Under the pieces are notes generated by a model. That model saw only the letters and a program-made list of their open reading frames with translations, did no database searches and was not told where the DNA came from. A stretch of 64,000 nucleotides of DNA from Streptomyces sp. HUAS MG91 (lineage in GTDB: Bacteria; Actinomycetota; Actinomycetes; Streptomycetales; Streptomycetaceae), in assembly GCF_040529335.1 (NCBI RefSeq), contig NZ_CP159534.1, forward strand, positions 5,828,001 through 5,892,000, written 5' to 3'. Positions within the stretch are counted from its first letter, which is position 1. Every line of letters starts with the position of its first letter. Below, piece by piece: positions 1 to 8,872 of this stretch. Both the position numbers and the translations under genes were made by a program.

Positions 1-467
1 GGCGTGCCGGTCGCCGCCCAGACGATCCTCCGGGCGCCGGACGGGGCCGCCGAGAGCGAGGCGCCGGTGGTCGCCACGTCAATCGACTTCGACGTCGCCC
101 TGGTCACGCCCTCGCGCTTGCCGGACTTCGACTCGTGGACGACGAGGTCGCCGCCGAGGACCGGGAGGCCGTCGTAGGTGCGCTCGTAGCGGGTGTGCGT
201 GGCGCCGTCGCGGTCCTTGACCACGTCACGGACGACCAGCTTCTCCTTCGAGCCGAGCTTCAGCTCCTTGGCCGTGTCGGCGGTCTGCGCGCTCGCGTCC
301 TTGATCAGGTCGGCCCGGGCGTTCGCGCTGAGAGCCAGTGGGGTGGCTCCGGGCGCGGAGGTCTGGGCGGCGGCGCCGGTGGCGGTGAACGTCCCGGCGA
401 GCAGGGCGCCGGCGGCGACGGCCGTGGCGATGGACAGAGTGGTGCGACGGGATATGTGGGGAGTCAC
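1..467 (-). CDS. M4 neutral metalloprotease, N-terminal part (C-terminus outside window)
   Basis: Secreted zinc metalloprotease precursor, of which only the signal peptide and the start of the propeptide are in the window. The chosen GTG (467) is preceded by GAGGAG at good spacing, and an Arg-Arg plus hydrophobic stretch ending GAAAQ forms a signal peptide. The following segment (KEKLVVRDVVKDRDG, then THTRYERTYDGLPVLGGDL) is the FTP inhibitory/chaperone domain of M4 proteases. It is nearly identical in pattern to the same region of the next gene, so the two are tandem paralogues. The catalytic domain lies beyond base 1 and cannot be judged. Transcription is leftward, out of the window. The upstream dyad at 571-598 is shared with the paralogue. 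Confidence 0.9.
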   Translation of the reverse strand, partial: MTPHISRRTTLSIATAVAAGALLAGTFTATGAAAQTSAPGATPLALSANARADLIKDASAQTADTAKELKLGSKEKLVVRDVVKDRDGATHTRYERTYDGLPVLGGDLVVHESKSGKREGVTRATSKSIDVATTGASLSAAPSGARRIVWAATGT

Positions 468-570
468 GAAGAAAGCTCCTCGAGTGAAGTGGGGGGATGA
501 GCTTTGCCGTGCGGGTGGTGCGGGGATGACTCTGACAGTTGAGTACTGCACGTGTCATGTACGCGATCGC

Positions 571-598
571 AGGTTGGCCGGAATTCGTCCGTTGAGCG
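571..598 (-). promoter_or_regulatory. Conserved upstream element of the first M4 protease gene
   Basis: Read on the plus strand, this 28-base block matches the block at 2981-3008, upstream of the second M4 gene, at most positions (AGGTTGGCCGGA, then TCCG, then GCG). It contains the dyad CCGGA-N5-TCCGT. Its centre lies about 118 bases before the start codon. A shared regulator is an inference. Confidence 0.45.
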
Positions 599-634
599 AT
601 AACTGACGTACGGATTGCGAACACAACATGAACA

Positions 635-676
635 GGCGCGCCGCACCGGGGAGTTGAACCTCCGGTACGACGCGCC
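635..676 (-). terminator. Terminator hairpin after the second M4 protease gene
   Basis: Two 15-base arms (635-649 and 662-676) pair at 13 of 15 positions, and the other two could be G-U pairs. They flank a 12-base loop beginning 19 bases past the stop codon of the 695-2770 gene. There is no T-run, as is usual in Streptomyces. Confidence 0.6.
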
Positions 677-694
677 CAGCTGGTGCGGTGGTGC

Positions 695-2770
695 TTACGG
701 GAACGTCAGCTTGAAGCTGTTGATGTAACCCGTGTCCTGCGCGCCGAGGTCCTGGACCTTCAGCTTCCAGACGCCGTTCGCGGTCTCCGTGGAGGCGTTG
801 ACCGTGTAGGTGGCCTGAATGTTGGGGGTCGGGTCGTAGACCGACGAGTGCAGCCGGTACGCCTTCCCGCTCGGGCCGATCAGGTCGACCTGGAGGTCAC
901 CGCTCCAGGTGTGCACGATGTCCACGCCCACCGAGAGGTTCGTCGGCGCGTTGCCGGTGACGCCGGAGACGGTCACGGACGAGGTCACCGCGGCACCCGG
1001 GTAGTCCGGCACGGTCACGTCGGTGTCGTTGGTGAACGTCTTGCCGCCGGGGTTGCCGCCGCCGCCGGAGCGGGCGCCCACGTTGATCGCGGCGAACGCG
1101 TCCTGGACCGCCTTGTACTCGGCCGACGTCGTCCCGTACAGCTCACCGGCCGCCGCCAGCGCGCCGGTGCGGGCACCCGCGTAGTTGGTCGTCGAGGTGA
1201 ACTTGGTGGTCAGCGCCTTGAACCAGATCAGCGCGGCCTTGTCGCGGCCGATGCCGGTGACGGGCAGGCCGTCGGAGGTCGGCGAGTTGTAGGTGACCCC
1301 GTTGACGGTCTTCGTCCCGCTGCCCTCGCTGAGCAGGTAGAAGAAGTGGTTGGCCGGGCCGGACGAGTAGTGCACGTCGACCGAGCCGATGCCCGAGTAC
1401 CAGGAGTCCTTGGACGCGCCGTCCTTGCTCGGCTTGTCCATGTAGCGCAGCGGGGTGCCGTCGCCGTTGATGTTGATCTTCTCGCCGACGAGGTAGTCGC
1501 CGAGGTCCGAGGAGTTGCCGGCGTAGAACTCGACGGCCGCCGCGAAGATGTCGGAGGTCGCCTCGTTCAGGCCGCCGGACTCACCGCTGTAGTTCAGCCC
1601 CGCGGTGTTGGAGGTGACGCCGTGCGTCATCTCGTGCGCGGCCACGTCGATCGACGTCAGCGGGTGGGTGTTGCTGGTGCCGTCGCCGTACGTCATGCAG
1701 AAGCAGCTGTCGTCCCAGAACGCGTTGACGTACGCGTTGCCGTAGTGGACCCGGCTGTACGCGCCGACGCCGTCGCCGCGGATGCCCGTCCTGCCCTGGA
1801 CGTTCTTGTAGTAGTCCCAGGTCAGCGCGGCACCGTAGTGCGCGTCGGCCGCGGCCGTCTCGGTGTTGGTCGCGGCGCCGTTGCCCCACACGTCGTCGCT
1901 GCCCGAGTACAGGGTGCCGGTGCCGGACGTGCCGCGGTTCAGGTTGTACGTCTTGTGGCCGCCGCGCCCGGTGTCGTTGAGGGTGTACGTCGAGCCCGAC
2001 TGCGACGTGCCGAGGGTGACGGTGCCGCTGTACTGGGTGTTGCCCGTGCCCGTCTCGATCGCCTGCCACTCGTGCAGCTTCTTGCCGGTGGTGGCGTCGG
2101 TGATGACGTGGAGGGCGTTCGGGGTGCCGTCCTCCTGGAGCCCGCCGACCACGGTCTCGTACGCGAGGGTGGGCTGCCCCTTCTTCGCTCCCTGGCCGAG
2201 CCAGACCACCTTGCGCGGCGCCTTGTCGGCCTCGGTCTTCTTCGAACCGTCGGCCTTCGCGAGGGTGAGGGCCTGCGCCTCGGCGGTGGACGCCTTCACG
2301 TCCGCCGTCGTGTCCACGCCCTTGAGCCGGGCCTTCGACGCCTTCGTCACGCTCTTCTCGGCACCGGACTTGGCGGTGTCGACGATCAGGTCGCCGCCGA
2401 GGACCGGCAGTCCGGCGTAGGTGCGCTCGTAACGGGTGTGCGTGGTCCCGTCCTTGTCCTGGAGCACGTCACGCACGACGAGCTTCTCCGAGCTGCCGAG
2501 CCCGAGGGTCTTCGCGGTGGCGGCCTTGTCGGCGTTCGCCTCGCGCAGCAGCTCGGCCCGCTTGGCGGGGGAGAGCTTCGCGGGCAGCGCGCCCGGGTGG
2601 GCGCCGCGGGCGGCGTTCGCCGTGATCCCGGCCGCGGCCGATGCGGTGCTCTGGTTCGCGTCGGCGGAGGCCGGTCCGGACTGGACGGCGACGGCCAGCA
2701 GCGCGGCGACGGCGCCGGCGGCGGCTGCCGCGGTGGCGCGGCGTCTGTGGGAGGTGGAAGAGCTTCTCAA
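695..2770 (-). CDS. Secreted M4 neutral metalloprotease with C-terminal P domain
   Basis: Thermolysin-family zinc endopeptidase, 691 residues. The TTG at 2770 is chosen because AAGGAG sits 7 bases upstream and the protein then opens with a clean signal peptide (MRSSSTSHRRR, then a hydrophobic Ala-rich core ending near residue 36). Domains in order: FTP (about 90-140), a PepSY-like propeptide, and the catalytic domain with HEMTH (H379, E380, H383), third zinc ligand E403 in GGLNEATSD, and the catalytic His in DVHYS (H467). A Gly-rich linker near 568 leads to a proprotein-convertase P (homo B) domain from about 580 to the end (VDIVHTWSGDLQVDLIGP). All key residues are present. It is a tandem paralogue of the 1-467 gene and probably degrades extracellular protein for nutrition. 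A start further upstream would place 35 unconserved residues before the signal. Confidence 0.95.
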   Translation of the reverse strand: MRSSSTSHRRRATAAAAAGAVAALLAVAVQSGPASADANQSTASAAAGITANAARGAHPGALPAKLSPAKRAELLREANADKAATAKTLGLGSSEKLVVRDVLQDKDGTTHTRYERTYAGLPVLGGDLIVDTAKSGAEKSVTKASKARLKGVDTTADVKASTAEAQALTLAKADGSKKTEADKAPRKVVWLGQGAKKGQPTLAYETVVGGLQEDGTPNALHVITDATTGKKLHEWQAIETGTGNTQYSGTVTLGTSQSGSTYTLNDTGRGGHKTYNLNRGTSGTGTLYSGSDDVWGNGAATNTETAAADAHYGAALTWDYYKNVQGRTGIRGDGVGAYSRVHYGNAYVNAFWDDSCFCMTYGDGTSNTHPLTSIDVAAHEMTHGVTSNTAGLNYSGESGGLNEATSDIFAAAVEFYAGNSSDLGDYLVGEKININGDGTPLRYMDKPSKDGASKDSWYSGIGSVDVHYSSGPANHFFYLLSEGSGTKTVNGVTYNSPTSDGLPVTGIGRDKAALIWFKALTTKFTSTTNYAGARTGALAAAGELYGTTSAEYKAVQDAFAAINVGARSGGGGNPGGKTFTNDTDVTVPDYPGAAVTSSVTVSGVTGNAPTNLSVGVDIVHTWSGDLQVDLIGPSGKAYRLHSSVYDPTPNIQATYTVNASTETANGVWKLKVQDLGAQDTGYINSFKLTFP

Positions 2771-3289
2771 CGCTGAACTCCTTCTGCGTGGCCGCGGATT
2801 GCGCGGCCAGTGGGGTTCGGGCGGCGGGTGGCCGTCCGGGCAGAACGCAGTGCAGGCGGTGCGGGTGGAGCGCATGGAGCAGGTGAAGCGGCCGGAGCGC
2901 CCGGATGCTGTGAGGCAGTTGTGCGGCGGCCGATGGGAAGAGTGGCAGCAGCAAGCGCAGCCTGTCAGGAGCGCATCAAGAGGTTGGCCGGATTTGGTCC
3001 GGTGGGCGGATGAGGCCGTCCGTTATACGGAGTGCGGGGCGGGGGTGAAGAGAGGGTGAATTTGCGGTCCGTACCTGTCCGGGAGCCCGCCGTCGCGCCC
3101 CTGGCGGGCCGTCACCGCTGAGGCCCGGAGCGGCCGGCCGCCGCGCACGCGGCTCGACGACCGGCCGAAGGTTTCGTTCCGCTTCGCTTTCGCGGTGATC
3201 ACGCCGCCGGTTCCCGGCGCCGGGACCGTCCGGCGGGCGGAATCGGGCCGTGGCTGCTTTTCGTCCTGGAGGTGTGTCGCGCGGGCCGC
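2771..3289. other. Intergenic region upstream of the second M4 gene (519 bases)
   Basis: No convincing gene. The right part is GC-rich sequence after the end of the ABC exporter operon. The left part is the promoter/leader of the M4 gene and carries the conserved dyad at 2981-3008. I could not assign a clear -35/-10 pair. Confidence 0.5.
2981..3008 (-). promoter_or_regulatory. Conserved upstream element of the second M4 protease gene
   Basis: Contains the perfect dyad CCGGA-N5-TCCGG (2988-3002) inside a 28-base block shared with 571-598. It lies about 225 bases before the TTG start. Operator function is inferred only from conservation between the two paralogous promoters. Confidence 0.45.
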
Positions 3290-5167
3290 TCAGCCCACCA
3301 GCGACTCCCGCCAGGCCCGGTGCAGACCGGCGAAGACCCCGCTGCCGCCGATCAGTTCGGCCGGCGATCCGTCCTCCACGACCCGGCCGTGCTCCATCAC
3401 CAGCACCCGGTCGGCGATCTCCACCGTGGACAGCCGGTGCGCGATGACCACGGCCGTCCGGCCGCGCAGCACGGTCCGCATCGCGCGCTGCACCGCCCGC
3501 TCCCCGGGAATGTCCAGGGAGCTCGTCGCCTCGTCGAGGATCAGCACCGCCGGGTCCGCGAGCAGCGCCCGCGCGAACGCCACCAACTGGCGCTGCCCCG
3601 CCGAGATCCGCCCGCCGCGCTTGCGCACATCGGTGTCGTACCCGTCGGGCAGCGCGACGATGAAGTCGTGCGCGCCGATCGCCTTCGCGGCCTGCTCGAT
3701 CTCCTCCCGGCTCGCCTCCGGCCGCCCGATCGCGATGTTCTCGGCGACGGTCCCGGAGAACAGGAACGCCTCCTGCGTCACCATCACCACACCCCGCCGC
3801 AGCTCGGCCGTGGACAGTTCCCGCAGGTCGACGCCGTCGAGCAGGACCCGCCCGTGCGAGGGGTCGTAGAAGCGCGAGAGGAGCTTCGCCAGCGTCGACT
3901 TGCCCGCGCCCGTCGAACCGACGACGGCCACCGTCTGCCCGGCGGGCAGCGTCAGGTCGAAGCGGGGCAGCACCTCGCCGCCGGTCCGGTACCCGAACGA
4001 CACGTCGTCGAAGACCACCTCGCGGCCCGGCTGTCCGTCGGTCGCGGCGGGCAGCTCGCGCGGCGCCTCCGGCTCCGGCACCGACGGCGTCTGCGCGAGC
4101 AGCCCCGCGATCTTCTTCAGCGACGCGGCGGCACTCTCGTACGAGTTGAGGAACATCGCGAGCCGGTCGATGGGGTCGTACAGGCGCCGGATGAACAGCA
4201 CCGCCGCGGCCAGCACGCCCAGCTCCAGCGTGCCGCCGGCCACCCGGTACGCGCCCCACAGCACCATGCCCGCCACCGCCGTGTTCGCGATCAGGCGGGA
4301 GCCGACGACATAGCGGGCCATCTCGAGGAGCGCCGTGCCGTTGGCCCGCTCGTGGCGGCGGTTCAGCTCGGCGAAGTGCGCGTCGTTCGCCGACTCGCGG
4401 CGGAACGCCCGCACCGGCCGGATCCCGTTCATCGTCTCCACGAACTTCACGATGACCGTCGCGATCGCCGACGACCGCTCCCCGTACGCCCTCGCGGCCC
4501 GCCGCCGGTACGCCCGGATCAGCACGTACAGCGGCACGAACGACGCCGCGGCCACCGCCCCGATGCCCAGATCGAGCCAGAGCAGGCTCACCGTGATGTA
4601 GACGGACGCCAGGATGACGTTGACGAGTTCCTGAAGGCCCTCGCTCAGCAGCTCACGCAGCGACTCCACGTCCGTCGTCGCCCGCGAGATGACCCGCCCC
4701 GACGTGTACCGGTCGTGGAAGTCGACGCTGAGCGCCTGCGCGTGCCGGAAGATCCGGCCGCGCAGGTCCACCAGCACGCTCTGGCTGACGCGCGCCGACA
4801 GCTGGATGTACGCGTACTGGAACGCCGCCGACGCGCACGCCGTCAGCAGGAAGCCGGCGCCGACCGCGATCAGCGGCCCGTAGGAGTGGTCGCGGAACGC
4901 CGGCACCGCGCTGTCGATCGCGTACGCCACGATCAGCGGCCCGGACTGCACGGCGCCCTGCTGGAGCAGCAGGGCGAACACCGTCAGCCAGGCCGTACGC
5001 CGGTGGGGCGCGAGCAGCGAGCGCAGCAGCGAGCCCGTCGCGCCCTTCGGCGTCGGCAGGTCGTCCTGGTCGTAGGGGTCGCCGGACCTGCCGCGCGGCA
5101 ACTCCTCGTCCGGTGCGCCGTCCTCGGGGGACGGCGGTCCCGTGGTCACCTGTGCCGTCGTCGTCAT
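3290..5167 (-). CDS. ABC exporter half-transporter (canonical NBD, degenerate signature)
   Basis: ABCB-type exporter subunit, 625 residues, with an N-terminal six-helix transmembrane domain (about 60-350) and a C-terminal ATPase. Walker A is GSTGAGKST (about 418-426), and Walker B ends LDEATSSLD with the catalytic Glu present. The ABC signature is ISAGQRQ instead of LSGGQ. Its ATG overlaps the stop of the upstream gene (ATGA, 5164-5167), so the two are translationally coupled. Together they fit the family rule for heterodimeric exporters: this subunit supplies the good Glu and the partner supplies the good LSGGQ, giving one consensus and one degenerate ATP site. Likely a drug or lipid-like efflux pump. 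The substrate cannot be told from the sequence. Confidence 0.93.
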   Translation of the reverse strand: MTTTAQVTTGPPSPEDGAPDEELPRGRSGDPYDQDDLPTPKGATGSLLRSLLAPHRRTAWLTVFALLLQQGAVQSGPLIVAYAIDSAVPAFRDHSYGPLIAVGAGFLLTACASAAFQYAYIQLSARVSQSVLVDLRGRIFRHAQALSVDFHDRYTSGRVISRATTDVESLRELLSEGLQELVNVILASVYITVSLLWLDLGIGAVAAASFVPLYVLIRAYRRRAARAYGERSSAIATVIVKFVETMNGIRPVRAFRRESANDAHFAELNRRHERANGTALLEMARYVVGSRLIANTAVAGMVLWGAYRVAGGTLELGVLAAAVLFIRRLYDPIDRLAMFLNSYESAAASLKKIAGLLAQTPSVPEPEAPRELPAATDGQPGREVVFDDVSFGYRTGGEVLPRFDLTLPAGQTVAVVGSTGAGKSTLAKLLSRFYDPSHGRVLLDGVDLRELSTAELRRGVVMVTQEAFLFSGTVAENIAIGRPEASREEIEQAAKAIGAHDFIVALPDGYDTDVRKRGGRISAGQRQLVAFARALLADPAVLILDEATSSLDIPGERAVQRAMRTVLRGRTAVVIAHRLSTVEIADRVLVMEHGRVVEDGSPAELIGGSGVFAGLHRAWRESLVG

Positions 5168-7032
5168 GCGCGTGCGGCCTCCCCCGCCTCGGCGGCGTCG
5201 TGTGCGTCGTGGTCACCGTCTCCCGACATCAGATGCCGGTACTCCGCGCTGCTCCGCAGCAGCTCCTGGTGCGTGCCGACCGCCGTGATCCGCCCGTCCG
5301 AGAGCAGCGCCACCCGGTCCGCGAGCAGCACCGTCGACGGCCGGTGCGCGACCACCAGGGCCGTGCTGTCGGCGAGGACGCGCCGCAGCGCCGCCTCCAC
5401 CGCGGCCTCCGTGTGCACGTCCAGCGCCGACAACGGGTCGTCCAGGACCAGGAACCGGGGCTCGCCCACGACGGTGCGGGCCAGCGCCAGCCGCTGCCGC
5501 TGTCCGCCGGACAGGCTCAGGCCCTGCTCGCCGACCTCCGTGGCCGTGCCCTCCGGCAGCCGCCGCACGAAGTCGGCCTGGGCGACACCGAGCGCCCGCT
5601 CCACCTCGTCGGGCGTCGCGTCCGGGGCGCCCATCCGCACGTTCGCCTCCACGGACGCCGAGAACAGCGTGGGCTCCTCGAACGCCACCGACACCAGCGT
5701 GCGCAGCTCCTCGCGCGGCATCGCGGTCACGTCCCGCCCGTCCAGCGTGATCCGCCCGGCCGTGACGTCGTACAGGCGTGGCACGAGCGCGGTCAGCGTG
5801 GTCTTGCCGCTGCCGGTCGCGCCGACCAGCGCCATCGTCTCGCCGGAGCGGATGTGCAGATCGATCCGGGCCAGCGTCGGCACCGAGTCGGGAGCCGCGT
5901 CCGGGTAGCGGAACTCGACGCCCTCGAACCGCAGTCCGCTCCGGGCGCCGTCCCGGCCGCCCGCCCGCGCGGCCTGCTCGTGCACGCGCGGATCCTCCTC
6001 GCTCTCGTCCATCACCTCGAAGAAGCGCCGCGTCGCGGTCGCCGCCTCCTGGCTCATCGCGAGCAGGAACCCGATCGACTCGATGGGCCAGCGCAGCGCG
6101 AGCGCCGTCGACAGGAACGCCACCAGCGTCCCCGCCGACAGGTCGCCGTCCGCGACCTGCACCGTGCCGAGCACCAGGGCCGTGCCGAGCGCCAGCTCGG
6201 GCAGCAGGGTGATGATGCCGAGGATCCCGGCGAGCAGCCGGGCCTTGGTCAGCTCGGTGCCGCGCACGGTCTGCGACAGCTCGCGGAAGGCCCGCGCCTG
6301 GCTGCGGTGCCGGCCGAACCCCTTGATGATCCGGATGCCGAGCACCGACTCCTCGACGACCGTCGTCAGATCGCCGACCTGGTCCTGCGCCCGGCGCGAG
6401 GCCTCCGCGTACCCGTGCTCGAACCGGTAGCAGACCGCCATCAGCGGCACCGCGGGCGCCAGCAGGACGAGGCCGAGCCCCCAGTCCTGCACGACCAGGA
6501 CGGCGAGACCGGCCACGATGGTCACCGCGTTGACGATCAGGAACGTCAGCGGGAACGCGAGGAACATCCGCACGACCATGAGGTCCGTCGTGGCACGTGA
6601 CAGCAGCTGCCCCGACGCCCACTTGTCGTGGAACGCCACCGGCATCCGCTGCAGATGCCCGTACAGATCGGCCCGCATGCCCGCCTCGACCCCGGCGAGC
6701 GGCCGCGCCACCAGCCAGCGCCGCAGCCCGAACAGCAGCGCCTCCGCGACACCGAGCGCGAGCAGCACCCCGGCGCCGAGCCACACACCGGACGGGTCCC
6801 GGTCGGTCACCGGACCGTCGACGATCCACTTCAGCACGAGCGGGAACACCAGACCGAGACACGACGCGATCACGGCGGTCACGGCGGCCCCGGCCCAGCG
6901 CGCCCGCACGGGCCGTACGTACGGCCACAGCCGGGAGAGCGTCCGCACGGCCGACTCCCGCCCGGGCGCGGGCGGTTCGGGCGGTGCGTCGCTCCGGTCA
7001 AGATCCGTGGTCGTTGCATCTTCAGTCGTCAT
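5164..7032 (-). CDS. ABC exporter half-transporter (degenerate Walker B, canonical LSGGQ)
   Basis: First gene of the exporter pair, 622 residues: transmembrane domain (about 45-340), then a nucleotide-binding domain with Walker A GATGSGKTT (about 400) and a perfect LSLSGGQRQRL signature. Walker B reads FLVLDDPLSALD, so the catalytic Glu is replaced by Asp. This substitution marks the non-hydrolysing site of heterodimeric ABC exporters such as TM287/288 or BmrCD. It complements the neighbour, which has a normal Glu but a degenerate signature. ATG start at 7032. No regulator gene is adjacent. Confidence 0.93.
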   Translation of the reverse strand: MTTEDATTTDLDRSDAPPEPPAPGRESAVRTLSRLWPYVRPVRARWAGAAVTAVIASCLGLVFPLVLKWIVDGPVTDRDPSGVWLGAGVLLALGVAEALLFGLRRWLVARPLAGVEAGMRADLYGHLQRMPVAFHDKWASGQLLSRATTDLMVVRMFLAFPLTFLIVNAVTIVAGLAVLVVQDWGLGLVLLAPAVPLMAVCYRFEHGYAEASRRAQDQVGDLTTVVEESVLGIRIIKGFGRHRSQARAFRELSQTVRGTELTKARLLAGILGIITLLPELALGTALVLGTVQVADGDLSAGTLVAFLSTALALRWPIESIGFLLAMSQEAATATRRFFEVMDESEEDPRVHEQAARAGGRDGARSGLRFEGVEFRYPDAAPDSVPTLARIDLHIRSGETMALVGATGSGKTTLTALVPRLYDVTAGRITLDGRDVTAMPREELRTLVSVAFEEPTLFSASVEANVRMGAPDATPDEVERALGVAQADFVRRLPEGTATEVGEQGLSLSGGQRQRLALARTVVGEPRFLVLDDPLSALDVHTEAAVEAALRRVLADSTALVVAHRPSTVLLADRVALLSDGRITAVGTHQELLRSSAEYRHLMSGDGDHDAHDAAEAGEAARA

Positions 7033-7096
7033 CAGAGGTGAGACTACGGTTCACCACTGACAACGCCCACCGAGTTTCGGACTGGATCCCGACGTC

Positions 7097-8866
7097 TCAC
7101 AGGCGGTGCACGGTGTGCAGGGTCCGGGCGTAGATCCCGGTGCCGTCGAGCAGCGAGGCGCCGCCCAGGTCCGCCATGGTGGGTCCGTCGCCCGTCTTGC
7201 GGCTCGACAGGAAGCGCCGCTTGCCCGCCGCGTCCACGCCGAGGTGGATGCCCACGTGGTCGACCGTGGCCAGGGCCTCGGTGTCATCGCCCGAGTCGGC
7301 GTTGAACAGCACCAGATCGCCCGGCTGGAGCTGCGCCGCGGCCGGCGGGCCGGAGCCGTCGGTGCGGTCGACGCGGACGCCGGGCGCGTACTCGGCCATC
7401 GCCCGTGACGTGCGGGGGAGCCGGGTGCCCGAGGTGTCCGCGCCCGCCGCCATCGGTACGCCGAGGTGGTGGCCGTACACCATCCTCGTGTAGCCCGAGC
7501 AGTCCAGGTTGCCCACCTGCTTGCTGGAGGGCCCCGTGTACGCGCCGTCGGGGAACGTCCAGCCGATGCCCATGTACTCGTGGAAGTCGGCGCCCTCGTA
7601 GCGGTAACCGTGCGGGTCCAGGTAGCCGTAGCCGGACTCGCCCAGGACCTGCCGGCCCGCCGTCGGCCCGGCCCCGCCCGTGACCGCGGGCGCGCCCCCG
7701 AGGAACATCGCCGCGTACGCCAGCGCGTCGGGGGCCGTGGAACCGGCCCAGGCGCGGACCGTACGCTCCAGGTCGGCGGTCCACGTCCCGTCGAACGGCT
7801 CGTCCAGGACCCGCACCCAGGTGTCGTGCGTGACGCTCGGAGGCGTCCGCCAGGCGGCGGCGGTCACCTGGAAGCGGCTGACGGACAGCGTCACCGGCAG
7901 GTTGGCGCAGCCGTCGTTGGCCAGCGCCCGCAGGCCCACCCGGCCCGCGCCGAACGTCGCGTCGGTGACGTCGGCCGCCCACGTCGACGGCTCGGCGGCC
8001 GACGTGCGCCACGCCTTGGCCCTGATGCGGGTGCCCTCCCGGAGCACCCGGATCGTCCAGTCCGTCCCGGCGGGAACGCCGCTGCCCAGCGTGAGCGCGG
8101 CCGTCAACTGTGTGACGACGTCGGCGACTTCCTTCTCCACGCGCAGCTCCACCGCGCCCGAGGTCAGGAACGAGAGGCGGGCCCGGTAGTTGTTGTGCGT
8201 GTCCTGGTAGCCGAAGGACACCGCGTACGAACAGGCCTGGCCGGTGGGCACCTTGTCGAAGTGGGCGACGGCCCGCACGTCGACGTCGGTGACGGCGTCG
8301 TCGCGCAGACTGGCGTGCCGGCTGGCGTAGTCGGTGCTGAGCCGGATGAGGCCCGCGCCCGGGACGACCGAGTAGTCGTCGGCGCTGTCGGCGGGTCCCA
8401 GCGTCGACCAGCTGCCGCCGCCGGGCGAGGTGCCCCAGTACGCCCGGTCCGCCTCGGGCAGCGACGTGTCGGGCAGCGTCCGCTGGAACGTGTCGGCGAA
8501 GGGCTTCTTGTCCTCGGTGAAGGTCCGCTCGGGGCCGGGCAGGACCACGGTCCGTGCGCCGTGCGTCAGGAGCGCGACCCGCTTGCCGCCCGAGGTGACC
8601 TCGGTGCGCGCGGGAACCCCGTCGTGGACGGTGACCGTGAGTGGGTCGCCGAGGGTCAGCCGCGAGAAGTAGGAGGCGTCGAGCGCGGGCAGCGTCACCG
8701 ACGAGCGGGGGCCCGAGAGGCTTCCGGCGGCGAGGGGCTCGGCCGCCGGCTCCCCGCCCGTCGCGGCCCGCGCCGCGGTGCCGCCGAATCCGGCGGCCGG
8801 CGCGACGACGGACACCCCGAGTGCGGCGAGCAGGCCGCGCCGGGAGGTGTGAGGAGCACGAGTCAT
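7097..8866 (-). CDS. Tat-exported NlpC/P60-like hydrolase with LamG-like domain
   Basis: 589-residue secreted protein. The N-terminus carries a twin-arginine type signal (TSRRGLLAALGVSVVAPAAGF). The middle (about 180-340) has a concanavalin/LamG-like beta-sandwich pattern (GLIRLSTDYASRHASLRDD, then NNYRARLSFLTSGAVELRV). The C-terminal ~140 residues are NlpC/P60: catalytic Cys456 in GNLDCSGYTR, His537 in VDHVGIHLG, and the usual LQPGDLVLF. Expected activity is cleavage of cell-wall stem peptides or related amide bonds. It is the last gene of a three-gene operon, 6 bases after the lipoprotein gene and downstream of the large DNRLRE protein. This suggests a shared cell-surface job next to the RHS toxin. 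Confidence 0.85.
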   Translation of the reverse strand: MTRAPHTSRRGLLAALGVSVVAPAAGFGGTAARAATGGEPAAEPLAAGSLSGPRSSVTLPALDASYFSRLTLGDPLTVTVHDGVPARTEVTSGGKRVALLTHGARTVVLPGPERTFTEDKKPFADTFQRTLPDTSLPEADRAYWGTSPGGGSWSTLGPADSADDYSVVPGAGLIRLSTDYASRHASLRDDAVTDVDVRAVAHFDKVPTGQACSYAVSFGYQDTHNNYRARLSFLTSGAVELRVEKEVADVVTQLTAALTLGSGVPAGTDWTIRVLREGTRIRAKAWRTSAAEPSTWAADVTDATFGAGRVGLRALANDGCANLPVTLSVSRFQVTAAAWRTPPSVTHDTWVRVLDEPFDGTWTADLERTVRAWAGSTAPDALAYAAMFLGGAPAVTGGAGPTAGRQVLGESGYGYLDPHGYRYEGADFHEYMGIGWTFPDGAYTGPSSKQVGNLDCSGYTRMVYGHHLGVPMAAGADTSGTRLPRTSRAMAEYAPGVRVDRTDGSGPPAAAQLQPGDLVLFNADSGDDTEALATVDHVGIHLGVDAAGKRRFLSSRKTGDGPTMADLGGASLLDGTGIYARTLHTVHRL

Positions 8867-8872
8867 GTGCGG

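Noticed and set aside
683..2776. Long plus-strand open frame opposite the M4 protease gene
   Set aside because: It is an Arg/Val/Gly-rich antisense shadow created by high GC3. The minus strand has a signal peptide and complete catalytic motifs.
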